From: Clostridia bacterium
Lineage (GTDB): Bacteria; Bacillota_A; Clostridia; Christensenellales; Aristaeellaceae
Direction: 5' to 3'
Assembly (NCBI GenBank): GCA_017525805.1
Contig: JAFXSH010000119.1
Span: forward strand, 1 to 48,133
DNA length: 48,133 nt
How positions within the stretch are numbered: position 1 is the stretch's first letter; each line of letters starts with the position of its first letter. A program made the position numbers and the translations under genes. Of this stretch, positions 8,462 through 16,618 are shown one piece after another. A model generated the notes under the pieces. That model had not been told where the DNA came from. It made no database searches and saw only the letters and a list, made by a program, of their open reading frames with translations.

Positions 8462-9166
8462 ATGGGCCTTTATGAAGCGCGGGAACAGGTGCGGGTCAAC
8501 GGCGTCTGCCTGCGTTACGCGGCGGTGGGCAGCGGCGCGCCTGTGATCCTGGTGCACGGCAACGGCGAAAGCCACGATCTGTTTGAAACCCAGATCAGCC
8601 AGCTCACGGCGGCGGGCTGCCGCGTATACGCCCCGGATTCCAGAGGCCACGGGGCCAGCGAGCCGGTGCGGGAATACCATTACGCGGACATGGCGGAGGA
8701 CATGTTCCAGTTTATCCAGGCTTTGGGGCTTTCATCTCCCGCACTGTACGGCCACAGCGACGGCGGCATCATCGGCCTGCTGCTGGCGCTGTCCCATCCG
8801 GGCGCGCTGAGCGCCCTGGCCATCAGCGGCACGAACCTGTCCCCCGCCGGGCTGATTCCTGATTTTCTGCGGGAATGCCGGGAAATCAATGAACGATCCC
8901 CCGATCCGCTGCTCACCCTGATGCTGACCGAACCGAGCATTGATCCCAAGGCGCTTGCGCAAATCACCATTCCCGTCCTGGTAACGGTGGGCGAACACGA
9001 TTTGATCCTGCCGTCGGAAACGGAAACCATCGTTTCCCATCTGCCCAATGCCCGTCTGGCGGTCGTAAAGGGGGCGGATCACGGCAGCTACATCCATCAC
9101 AGCGGCATCATGGGCGAGCTGCTGCTGGATTTTTTGAAAAACTGTGATAGGATACTGGACAATTGA
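8462..9166 (+). CDS. Alpha/beta-fold hydrolase
   Basis: A 234-residue soluble alpha/beta hydrolase. Oxyanion-hole HGNGES (32-37), nucleophile elbow GHSDGG with Ser99, acid Asp180 in GEHDLI and His207 in ADHGS form a complete catalytic triad. The substrate is unknown; related proteins are esterases, lipases or C-C hydrolases. An AAAGGAG site lies in the 18-base gap after the DUF218 gene, so it ends the GGDEF transcript. The promoter for the STAS gene overlaps its last codons. Confidence 0.85.
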   Translation: MGLYEAREQVRVNGVCLRYAAVGSGAPVILVHGNGESHDLFETQISQLTAAGCRVYAPDSRGHGASEPVREYHYADMAEDMFQFIQALGLSSPALYGHSDGGIIGLLLALSHPGALSALAISGTNLSPAGLIPDFLRECREINERSPDPLLTLMLTEPSIDPKALAQITIPVLVTVGEHDLILPSETETIVSHLPNARLAVVKGADHGSYIHHSGIMGELLLDFLKNCDRILDN

Positions 9167-9184
9167 CGCAAATAATGGGATAAT
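9156..9184 (+). promoter_or_regulatory. Promoter of the STAS/ATPase-like pair
   Basis: TGGACA (9156-9161), 17-base spacer, GATAAT (9179-9184). The -35 box lies in the last codons of the hydrolase gene. This separates the STAS genes from the GGDEF transcript, though read-through is possible because no terminator intervenes. Confidence 0.55.
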
Positions 9185-9252
9185 AGAAAAGTAAGTAATG
9201 TGTTTTTCCCGCAGCGGACCCGAGCACAAATCTTTAAGGAGGATACCGAACG

Positions 9253-9549
9253 ATGACCATCACCAAAAAGCAAAATGGCTCTGCCCTGGAAATCGCCCTG
9301 GCGGGCCGGCTGGACACCATGACCGCCCCTGACCTGGAAGCCGAACTGAAATCCTGCCTGGACGGCGTGGACAGCCTGACGCTGGATTGCGAAAAGCTGG
9401 ATTACATTTCTTCTGCCGGGCTTCGGGTGCTCCTGACCGCCCACAAGACCATGAGCGGCAAGGGCGGCATGCGCCTGATCCACATCAACGAGGTTGTGCA
9501 GGAAGTGTTTGAAGTAACCGGTTTTTCCGATATCCTGACGATCGAATGA
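9253..9549 (+). CDS. STAS-domain anti-sigma factor antagonist
   Basis: A 98-residue single STAS domain, like SpoIIAA or RsbV. Proteins of this type bind a serine kinase/anti-sigma factor in a partner switch controlled by phosphorylation of one serine. The loop DYISSAGLRVL (50-60) carries the expected site, Ser53 or Ser54, and is well preserved, so it should be phosphorylatable. The AAGGAGG site precedes the start. The next gene, 10 bases away, encodes a protein with traces of an ATPase fold and is the natural partner candidate. No sigma factor is encoded nearby. Confidence 0.88.
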   Translation: MTITKKQNGSALEIALAGRLDTMTAPDLEAELKSCLDGVDSLTLDCEKLDYISSAGLRVLLTAHKTMSGKGGMRLIHINEVVQEVFEVTGFSDILTIE

Positions 9550-9559
9550 GGTAAATGAT

Positions 9560-10165
9560 ATGAAAACAGACGTGATCACGGTTTCCAGTAAGGGAAGCCA
9601 AATGGAAGCAGCCCTGCAGCAGGTGGACAAGGTGTCTTCCTACAAGGGCCTGACGGGCAAAAAAGCCCTGCATCTGCGCCTGCTGGCGGAAGAAATGATG
9701 GCCATGATGCGGTCTATCACCGGTGAGACCCAGGGAAAATTCTGGATTGAGGACCAGGATGGCGTTTATGAACTGCACCTGCTGGCGGCCACCCGCATGA
9801 CCAGCACCAAGCGCGAACAGCTTTTGTCCGCCGCCACCAGCGGGAAAAACGAATCCGCCCGGGGCTTCATGGGCAAGCTGCGGGATTTCTTCGAGCGCGG
9901 CGCGGATGAGGATGTTGCCGCCCTTTCCAGTCCCCTGATGATGCCCGGCTTGTACGAGCATTCCTCCACCCCTACCCTGGATTGGGAATGGTCCATGACC
10001 CAGTATGAAAAAGCCCTGGCCTACGGCGTGGACAAGAAGGACGAAAAAGCCCTGAAAGCCTGGGACGAATTGGAAAAATCCGTGGTGGCCCACGTGGCGG
10101 ATGATGTAAAGGTGAGCATCCGCAACCAGCAGGTGGAAATGACCATTATCAAAAAGCTCGCCTGA
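9560..10165 (+). CDS. Degenerate HATPase-like partner of the STAS protein, function unknown
   Basis: A 201-residue protein I do not firmly recognise. Residues 36-52 (ALHLRLLAEEMMAMMRS) resemble the N-box helix of SpoIIAB/RsbW serine kinases, and the following GKFWIEDQDGVYELHL resembles the next strand. The N-box Asn is absent, however, and no clear G1 (DxGxG) box is seen. The C-terminal VKVSIRNQQVEMTIIKKL could be the last strand of such a fold. A helical insert lies in between (about 100-170). It is 10 bases after the STAS gene and shares its promoter. I infer a binding partner that may have lost kinase activity. Confidence 0.6.
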   Translation: MKTDVITVSSKGSQMEAALQQVDKVSSYKGLTGKKALHLRLLAEEMMAMMRSITGETQGKFWIEDQDGVYELHLLAATRMTSTKREQLLSAATSGKNESARGFMGKLRDFFERGADEDVAALSSPLMMPGLYEHSSTPTLDWEWSMTQYEKALAYGVDKKDEKALKAWDELEKSVVAHVADDVKVSIRNQQVEMTIIKKLA

Positions 10166-10194
10166 TCCGGCATGCTAAACGGAGGTTTGCGGAC

Positions 10195-10626
10195 GTGTAC
10201 GAAATCAACAGCGAGCGCCTGTCCGCGGCGGAATACATCGATTTCCTGAAACGCACGGACTTAGGGGCGCAGTATCCCAGGGAACGCTTTGAGGAACGGA
10301 TCGAAAAGCTGCTGAAAAACGCTTCCGTCAGTTTAGCGGCAAGGGACGGGGAAAAGCGTCTCGTGGGCGTGCTGCTGGGCGTCACCGATTTCGCCTACTG
10401 GCTGTTCGTGACAGATCTGGGCGTCGATAGAGCATATGAACGGCAGGGCATCGGCAGCAGTCTGATGAAAGCCGCCCTGGCGCTGGCCGGCGGAGAAAAG
10501 GACATCATCGTTTATCTGGCCGCCAACGAAAAAGCCATCCCCTTTTATGAAAAGTTAGGGATGGAGAAAGCGGACGATGTGATGGTGTACAATCATGTGG
10601 ACTGGACGGAGTTTACCGTTCAGTAA
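10195..10626 (+). CDS. GNAT family N-acetyltransferase
   Basis: A 143-residue single-domain GNAT. The acetyl-CoA signature is YERQGIGSSLM (81-91), preceded by the beta-4 strand WLFVTDLGVDRA and followed by FYEKLGME. The substrate is unknown. It starts with GTG; the GGAGG at 10181-10185 is 9 bases upstream, and no in-frame ATG competes. It lies 29 bases after the ATPase-like gene and may be the last gene of that transcript. A bidirectional terminator follows. Confidence 0.85.
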   Translation: MYEINSERLSAAEYIDFLKRTDLGAQYPRERFEERIEKLLKNASVSLAARDGEKRLVGVLLGVTDFAYWLFVTDLGVDRAYERQGIGSSLMKAALALAGGEKDIIVYLAANEKAIPFYEKLGMEKADDVMVYNHVDWTEFTVQ

Positions 10627-10645
10627 ATGTTCATACGGCAGAATC

Positions 10646-10689
10646 AAAAAACGATCGTTTATTCCCGCGAAGGATGAACGATCGTTTTT
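10646..10689. terminator. Bidirectional terminator between the GNAT and MATE genes
   Basis: AAAAAACGATCGTT (10646-10659) pairs with AACGATCGTTTTT (10677-10689). It has A and T tracts on both sides and serves the convergent GNAT (plus) and MATE (minus) genes. Confidence 0.88.
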
Positions 10690-10693
10690 CATT

Positions 10694-12109
10694 TCATTCA
10701 TCGGCAAGATGGGTCAGGTTTTGGATCCATTTGCCGGAGCGGACGAAGAAATAGCCCAGGATGCATTTGATCAGGTTGGCTCCCTCTACCGCCGCGTAGG
10801 CCACGATCACGTCCGCCTGGATCACGCGCACCATCAGCATCGCCAGGGGCACGGAAATCACCCAGGTGTAGCCGCTGTCAAACAGGAAGGTGATCAGGGT
10901 TTTGCCGCCGGAACGCAGGGTGAAATAGGAACAGTGGGCGAAGGAATACAGGGGCATGGCGCAGGCTGTGACCATCAGCAGATGAGTGGCCATCTGGCGC
11001 ACATCCTCGGTCACGCCGCTGTAGGCCTGGGGGATCAGCGGCGCGAAAAGGATCAGCAGCAGCCCCATCATCGCGGCCACCGCCACGGCAAAGGCCATCA
11101 GCCGCCACACGTCCGCCTTGGCCTGGCCGAATTTGCCCGCGCCCAAGTCCTGCCCGATCATCACCGACACCGCCGTGCCCATGGAGAAATAAACGGAATT
11201 GAACAGGTTGGAAATGGTGAAAGTGATGCTCAGGGCGGATACCACCGTCAGCCCGCACAGGGAATAGGCGGCGGTGAGGGTGCTCACGCCGACGGACCAG
11301 AGCAGTTCGTTGATCATCAGCGGCGCGCCCAACCGCAGCACCTTGCGAAGCAGAAGGGCGGGCACGCGCAGAGTTTTGAAAGCCCCCTCGATGAAGGAGA
11401 ATCGGGCGTGATTTTTGTGGGTGAACACCATCACGATGCCCAATTCCACATACCGGCTGATGACCGTGGCCACAGCCGCGCCGACCACCTCCAGCCGGGG
11501 CAGGCCTAACTTACCGAAAATCAGCAGGTAATTGAACAGGGCGTTGGTGAACACGGCGGTCACGCTGGCGATCATGGGCAGTCGGGTCTCCCCCATTTCC
11601 CGCAGGGTGCCCGCGTAGCACTGGGTCAGGGCAAAAGCGGGCAGGCCGAACAGGATCACCATGATGTAATTTTGGCTGTCGCGCAGCATGGCCTCCGCCA
11701 TGGCCGGGTCGCCGTCTCCTTGAAGGAAGATGGAAATCAGCGGCTCATTGAACCCGATCAGGGCGATAAAAGCCAGCGCCAGCAGGAACAGGGATTCCAG
11801 CACCTTGATGCGGAAAGTGTTCCTCAACCCCCCGATATCCCCCGCCCCGTAAAACTGCGCGCCGAAAATACCGGGGCCTGCCAGTCCTCCGAAAACCGTC
11901 AGATTGAAAATAAACACCAGTTGATTGGCGATGGACACGCCGCTCATCTGCGCGTCGCCCAAAGCGCCGACCATCAGATTGTCCAGCAGGTTCACAAAGT
12001 TGGAAATGCCGTTCTGAATGATCACCGGCACCACGATGGCCAGCACCGTGCTGTAAAACGCACGGTCGCCGATCAGGGTATGCCGGGCCTTTTTCATCAG
12101 GGAAGTCAA
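10694..12109 (-). CDS. MATE family efflux transporter
   Basis: A 471-residue polytopic membrane protein with about 12 hydrophobic segments. It has the MATE N-terminus (AFYSTVLAIVVPVIIQNGISNFVNLLDNLMVG split over segment 1 and its loop) and the repeated half starting near APLMINELLWSVG. MATE proteins export cationic drugs and metabolites using sodium or proton gradients. The start is a TTG: the GAGGTG site ends 8 bases before it, while the first in-frame ATG (12097) is about 20 bases from that site. The ribosome site overlaps the stop region of the DUF4434 gene, and both are in the recD2 operon. The substrate is unknown. Confidence 0.9.
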   Translation of the reverse strand: MTSLMKKARHTLIGDRAFYSTVLAIVVPVIIQNGISNFVNLLDNLMVGALGDAQMSGVSIANQLVFIFNLTVFGGLAGPGIFGAQFYGAGDIGGLRNTFRIKVLESLFLLALAFIALIGFNEPLISIFLQGDGDPAMAEAMLRDSQNYIMVILFGLPAFALTQCYAGTLREMGETRLPMIASVTAVFTNALFNYLLIFGKLGLPRLEVVGAAVATVISRYVELGIVMVFTHKNHARFSFIEGAFKTLRVPALLLRKVLRLGAPLMINELLWSVGVSTLTAAYSLCGLTVVSALSITFTISNLFNSVYFSMGTAVSVMIGQDLGAGKFGQAKADVWRLMAFAVAVAAMMGLLLILFAPLIPQAYSGVTEDVRQMATHLLMVTACAMPLYSFAHCSYFTLRSGGKTLITFLFDSGYTWVISVPLAMLMVRVIQADVIVAYAAVEGANLIKCILGYFFVRSGKWIQNLTHLADE

Positions 12110-12121
12110 ATGGTTTTCACC

Positions 12122-13090
12122 TCATTTTTTCGCTTCCGTGCCGCGCAACCAGGAAAGGTAATCGGCATACAGCTTATCCTGCCTGCCGCCAGGATAACAT
12201 GCCGGGGAGCCGGGCCGGGAAAGCAGTCCGGGAAAGGCATAGCACAATATTTTGTCAACATAGGGGGAAACGGAAGCGATCTGCTTTGCGATCCGATCCA
12301 TGGGCGCGGGCACCAAGGCGCTGCGGTACACCTGTCCGGTAAAATCAAACATTTCGATATCCGCCCACAGTTTGCTCCGCCCCGCCCGGTCATGGGCCTG
12401 ACGCAATCCGCGATAATAAGCCGCCGTGTCCTCGGGCCGGGATTTCCGCACGCCCACCTCGTCCTGGTAAGCGATGTAATCCACGTCCATTTCTTCCAAC
12501 TGGCGCACAAAGGTATCGTCCGGGACGATCTTGTTGGTGCCGTAGGGAGCGATCAGGATGGGCTTTTTCGCGTCCAACTGCCGGAAAAAGGCGGCGTACC
12601 GGGCCACGTAATCCAGAAAAACGGGGCTGAAATACGGCCCTGCCTCCGTTTCGTCCGGCAGATACCAGCCCCGGAAGCTGGCGCGGCCCGCATACCGGGC
12701 GTACATTTCCTCACAGGCCCGGAATGCCCGCTTTTCCACTTCCCGGCTTTTCATGTTGCCCTCGGAATCCTCCCAGAAGCCGTAAAATCCGGCGGAAAGG
12801 AACACGCCCACGTCCTCTTCCTCCGCCGTGTCCATCAGCACGTCCATGGGGTTTTCGCAGGCCATGGCGGCGGGCGGGAAAATGTCCAGCGGGGCGAAGC
12901 TCTCGCTTTTGTCCCGGTATACGATGGAAGAGAATGTAAGCACAAGGGTGTCCATGCCCATGGCCTTGGCGTCCCGGATCATGGCGGCCCACTGCTCCGC
13001 CGTATAGGACTTAAGGGTGTCGTTGTAAGGCTGGCCTTCCCACAGACTATGATGCATGAATTCAAACCACGCGCCGGTGATGGGCTTCAT
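12122..13090 (-). CDS. DUF4434 domain protein, TIM-barrel glycosidase-like
   Basis: A 322-residue soluble protein of the DUF4434 family, with a barrel fold related to glycoside hydrolases. Recognisable features are the N-terminal ITGAWFEFMHHSLW, AKAMGMDTLVLTFSSIVY, FRGWYLPDETE (an E pair at a strand end, possible catalytic acids) and LWADIEMFDF. The substrate is unknown. There is no signal peptide. Start: an ATG three codons earlier directly abuts the GGAG site, whereas 13090 has a 9-base spacing and is preferred. It lies between the glycosyltransferase and the MATE gene in the recD2 transcript. Confidence 0.78.
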   Translation of the reverse strand: MKPITGAWFEFMHHSLWEGQPYNDTLKSYTAEQWAAMIRDAKAMGMDTLVLTFSSIVYRDKSESFAPLDIFPPAAMACENPMDVLMDTAEEEDVGVFLSAGFYGFWEDSEGNMKSREVEKRAFRACEEMYARYAGRASFRGWYLPDETEAGPYFSPVFLDYVARYAAFFRQLDAKKPILIAPYGTNKIVPDDTFVRQLEEMDVDYIAYQDEVGVRKSRPEDTAAYYRGLRQAHDRAGRSKLWADIEMFDFTGQVYRSALVPAPMDRIAKQIASVSPYVDKILCYAFPGLLSRPGSPACYPGGRQDKLYADYLSWLRGTEAKK

Positions 13091-13112
13091 TAAAATCATC
13101 TCCGTTTTATGT

Positions 13113-14300
13113 TCAGATCACTCTTAATGACTTTTTGCTCAGTTTTCCTTCCCGGCCCAGGGCCACCAGGCGGGTATAGCGCTCCACCGCTTTTTCCATG
13201 GTGCGCTCCCAAGGCACAGGAATGGTTTCCCGGGCGTTGTTGCCCACCTGTTCCAGCGTTTGTGGATCGTTCAGGGCGTTGATCATCACCCGGGCCAGGT
13301 CCATGGGGGCATTTTCGCATAAAAAGCCGTTTTTCCCATCCCGGATGATTTCGGCGGCGGTGCTGCCCCGCACCATCACGGCGGGGGTGCCCATGACGGC
13401 GGCTTCCCGCACCACCATGGGCGCGGCGTCGTACAGGGAAGGAAAGGCGAACAGGGACGCCCGGCTGTACAGCCCGTCCAGCAGGCGCATATCGGTGATA
13501 TGGCCCGCCAAATGTGTGCGTTCCTTCAAATTCAGTTCGCTGATTTTCCGTTCAATTTCACGCATGTCCGGCCCCTGACCGGCCAAGATCAGCTGGAATT
13601 TTTGATTCTGGGCTTTCATTTGCGCGCAGGCTTCCAGCACGGTGAGGATGTTCTTTTTCCAGTTCATCTGGCCCACGAACAGGATCAGCGGGTCTTTTTT
13701 CAGCCCCCAGCGGCGGTTCACTTCCTCCACAGCGCCGGGCTGGGCCTGACGCAAAGTGACGCCGTTGGGCATCACCTGCACCTGGCCGGTGTAGCCGTAT
13801 TCCCGCAGCACTTCGGCGGGGTTCTGCCCCACGGCCCACACCTCGTCGCAGCGCTCGAAGAAATCCACCACGAACTTGACCCCCGCCTTCGCCAGGGTCT
13901 CGGATTTGGTCACCTTCAGAAAATCGTCGTAATACTTGGAATGAAAGGTACCAACCAGGGGCAGCTTGCGCAGCGCCGCCAGGCGCAGGGCCTCGCTGCC
14001 CGCTGTAAAGGGGCTGTGGGCGTGCACGATGTCCAGGGGGATCATTTTCATCCGCTTCCGGTAATGCGGATCCCAGGGCGCTTCCCCCGTGGCATACTGG
14101 TTCATTCCCGGCACCTTCCGGGCGGAATAATCCACCAGCTCGAAGGGATAGCCCCCCCGGTAGCCCGTATCGTACATGGGCGCCACCACGGTGACCTGGT
14201 GCCCCATTTTGCACAGCGTTTCCGAATAGGCCAGGGCCACCCGGCCCACCCCGTCCACCACGGGCAAAAATGTATCTGTAAACTGACCGATGCGAAGCAT
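13113..14300 (-). CDS. GT4 family glycosyltransferase
   Basis: A 395-residue GT-B glycosyltransferase, family 4. The N-terminal motif IGQFTDTFLPVVDGVGR and HAHSPFTAGS are typical of enzymes that glucosylate diacylglycerol or other lipids. The nucleotide-sugar half contains ILFVGQMNWKKN and the family EX7E motif in the form D291-x7-E299 (SLYDAAPMVVREAAVMG), so the first acid is Asp. The product may be a glycolipid; this is inferred from family likeness. The start at 14300 has AGGAGG 8 bases upstream; another ATG six bases before is too close. It begins just after the recD2 stop. Confidence 0.87.
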   Translation of the reverse strand: MLRIGQFTDTFLPVVDGVGRVALAYSETLCKMGHQVTVVAPMYDTGYRGGYPFELVDYSARKVPGMNQYATGEAPWDPHYRKRMKMIPLDIVHAHSPFTAGSEALRLAALRKLPLVGTFHSKYYDDFLKVTKSETLAKAGVKFVVDFFERCDEVWAVGQNPAEVLREYGYTGQVQVMPNGVTLRQAQPGAVEEVNRRWGLKKDPLILFVGQMNWKKNILTVLEACAQMKAQNQKFQLILAGQGPDMREIERKISELNLKERTHLAGHITDMRLLDGLYSRASLFAFPSLYDAAPMVVREAAVMGTPAVMVRGSTAAEIIRDGKNGFLCENAPMDLARVMINALNDPQTLEQVGNNARETIPVPWERTMEKAVERYTRLVALGREGKLSKKSLRVI

Positions 14301-14328
14301 CTTCATTTCCTCCTGATTGAAACGGTTT

Positions 14329-16542
14329 TCAGCCGATTTCCTCATCCAGCCGCTGCCGCAGGGTGGTATACCGGGCGGCGATATGGTTGTTGTTCACCAT
14401 GGCGGCGATGGCGTCCTCCCGGCCCACCAGCACCACCAGCTTCCGGGCGCGGGTGAGGGCGGTATAAAACAGGTTCCGGGTCAGCAACCTCGGCGGACCG
14501 CCCACCACGGGCATCACCACGCAGGGAAATTCACTGCCCTGGCTCTTGTGCACCGACAGGCAATAGGCTAATTCCAGTTCCTCTAATTGCTGATAATCGT
14601 ATTCCACGGTGCGTTCGTCGTCATACCGCACAGTGACCACCCGGTCTTGCGTGTCGATCTTGGAAATAAAGCCCACGTCGCCGTTGAACACGCCTTCCCC
14701 CTCGGTCCCGTCGTCGTTCTTCCAGGGCAATTGGTAATTGTTTTTGACGTGCATCACCTTGTCGCCCAAGCGGAAAGCGGTGTCGCCATAATGAATCTGC
14801 GGCTTTCGGCTTTCCGGCGGGTTCAGGGCCGCCTGAAGCAGAACGTTCAGCTGATACACGCCCGCCCCGGATTTCTTGGTGGGCGACAGCACCTGAATGT
14901 CCCTGGCGGGAAAATCGGTACGCAGGAACGCGGGGAGCCGCTTTTCGCACAGGCCCACGATGGCCTGGGCCGCGTCCTCGGCAAAGGGACGGCGCTCAAA
15001 AAAGAAATCGCTGCCCTTTTGGTTCAAAATAGGCGCTTCCCCATGATTGATGCGGTGGGCGTTCACCACGATCAGGCTTTCCCCGCTCTGGCGGAAAATA
15101 TCCGTCAGCCGCACGGAGGGGATCACGCCGCTTTTCAGGATATCCCCCAGCACGTTTCCCGCGCCCACGGAGGGCAATTGATCCGCGTCCCCCACCATAA
15201 TGAGTCGGGTGCCGGGACGCAGGGCCCTGAGCAGGCTGCGCATGAGAAACACGTCCACCATGCTCATTTCGTCCACGATCACGCAGGCGCAGTCCAAAGG
15301 GTTCTGTTCATCCCGCTGGAATTTGCCCTCCTCGCCTGAAAACTCCAGCAGCCGGTGCAAGGTTTTGGCCTCCCGGCCCGTGGCCTCGCTCATGCGCTTG
15401 GCGGCGCGGCCCGTGGGCGCGGCCAGCTGTACATCGCCGGAAAGCAGCGCCAAAATACAGTTGATGATGGTGGTTTTCCCCGTGCCGGGACCGCCGGTGA
15501 TCACCAGCAGGCCCCGCTGCACCGCTTCCGATACGGCTCGCCGCTGGTTTTCGCTGAACTGGATGCCGTTCTTTTTTTCAAAATTCCCGATGCGCGAACC
15601 CACCGCTTCGTTTTTTGTCCCCGCCGCACCCATCAGCAGCTTCAAATACCGGGCGATTTCCCTTTCCGCGTAAAAATAGGGTGAAAGCATCATGGCTTCC
15701 GTGCCGTCCGCGTCCAGGGCGATGATTTCCCGTGCGAACAGCAGGCCGTCCAATTGATGCTCAAGCAGTTCCCCTGTAACCCGAAGGCCCCGGGCAGCCC
15801 TTTCCAGCAGCGTTTCCCGAGGCAGGTAAGTATGTCCCTCCCCCGCCGCCGCTTCCTGGAGGGCGTACTTGACGCCCGCCCGCAGGCGGTATTCGCTGTC
15901 CTGGGGAATGCCTAAAGAAAGGGCGATGCGGTCCGCCGTCAAAAAGCCCACGCCTTCAATATCGTCGATGAGACGGTAAGGGTTTTCCCGGATCTTCCGC
16001 TGGGCATCCGCTCCATAGCGTTTGCTGATTTTTACCGCCAAGGCGGGCGATACGCCGTAGGACTGGAGAAAGATCATGGCCTCCCGGGCACCGTACTGCT
16101 CCTGAAAGGCTTTGCCCAACTGCTGGGCCCGCTTTTTCCCGATGCCCGGCACTCGGGTAAGCTGCTCGGGGTGCTCGGACAGGATATCCAGGGTGCGTTC
16201 CCCAAATTCCTGCACCAGCAGCCTGGCGGTGGCGGCGCGGATGCCGGGGATCAGGCCGGAGCCCAAGTAGCGCTCGATGCCCAGCAGGGTGGTGGGCTTT
16301 CTGATCTCCCAGCCCGTGGCTTTCCACTGCCTGCCATACTGGGGATGCTCCACCCACATGCCCTCCAGCAGCACCTGTTCCCCGGCGGCCAATGCGGGCA
16401 ATGTACCGACGACCGTGATTTTTTCCCGGCCCGTCCGCGCTTCCATAATGGAATAGCCGTTTTCCTCGTTGCGGAAAACGGTGTTCTCGATCACGGCCTC
16501 CAGGGAGCCCGCTTCGGGACGCGCGCCGGTTTTTTCGGACAT
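14329..16542 (-). CDS. recD2: RecD2-type ATP-dependent DNA helicase
   Basis: A 737-residue superfamily 1B 5'-3' helicase. An N-terminal OB-like domain and helix-hairpin-helix repeats (around VPGIGKKRAQQLG, 131-143) mark the RecD2 subtype. The helicase core has Walker A GGPGTGKT (350-357), motif Ia QLAAPTGRAAKRM, Walker B VDEMSM, motif III MVGDADQLPSVG and the C-terminal VHKSQGSEF. RecD2 works in DNA repair and fork maintenance without RecBC. The start follows GGGAGGAAATT. It is the first gene of a minus-strand operon; its promoter is at 16578-16606. The glycosyltransferase starts just beyond its stop codon. Confidence 0.93.
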   Translation of the reverse strand: MSEKTGARPEAGSLEAVIENTVFRNEENGYSIMEARTGREKITVVGTLPALAAGEQVLLEGMWVEHPQYGRQWKATGWEIRKPTTLLGIERYLGSGLIPGIRAATARLLVQEFGERTLDILSEHPEQLTRVPGIGKKRAQQLGKAFQEQYGAREAMIFLQSYGVSPALAVKISKRYGADAQRKIRENPYRLIDDIEGVGFLTADRIALSLGIPQDSEYRLRAGVKYALQEAAAGEGHTYLPRETLLERAARGLRVTGELLEHQLDGLLFAREIIALDADGTEAMMLSPYFYAEREIARYLKLLMGAAGTKNEAVGSRIGNFEKKNGIQFSENQRRAVSEAVQRGLLVITGGPGTGKTTIINCILALLSGDVQLAAPTGRAAKRMSEATGREAKTLHRLLEFSGEEGKFQRDEQNPLDCACVIVDEMSMVDVFLMRSLLRALRPGTRLIMVGDADQLPSVGAGNVLGDILKSGVIPSVRLTDIFRQSGESLIVVNAHRINHGEAPILNQKGSDFFFERRPFAEDAAQAIVGLCEKRLPAFLRTDFPARDIQVLSPTKKSGAGVYQLNVLLQAALNPPESRKPQIHYGDTAFRLGDKVMHVKNNYQLPWKNDDGTEGEGVFNGDVGFISKIDTQDRVVTVRYDDERTVEYDYQQLEELELAYCLSVHKSQGSEFPCVVMPVVGGPPRLLTRNLFYTALTRARKLVVLVGREDAIAAMVNNNHIAARYTTLRQRLDEEIG

Positions 16543-16577
16543 AATTTCCTCCCGCTGGCAGACAGCACAGCGCCATC

Positions 16578-16606
16578 ATTATACAGGATCACGCCGGTTT
16601 ATTCAA
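16578..16606 (-). promoter_or_regulatory. Promoter of the recD2 operon
   Basis: On the minus strand: TTGAAT (16606-16601), 17-base spacer, perfect TATAAT (16583-16578). It lies in the 76-base gap between the M13 peptidase gene and recD2. Confidence 0.75.
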
Positions 16607-16618
16607 GCGCCCGCGCAT

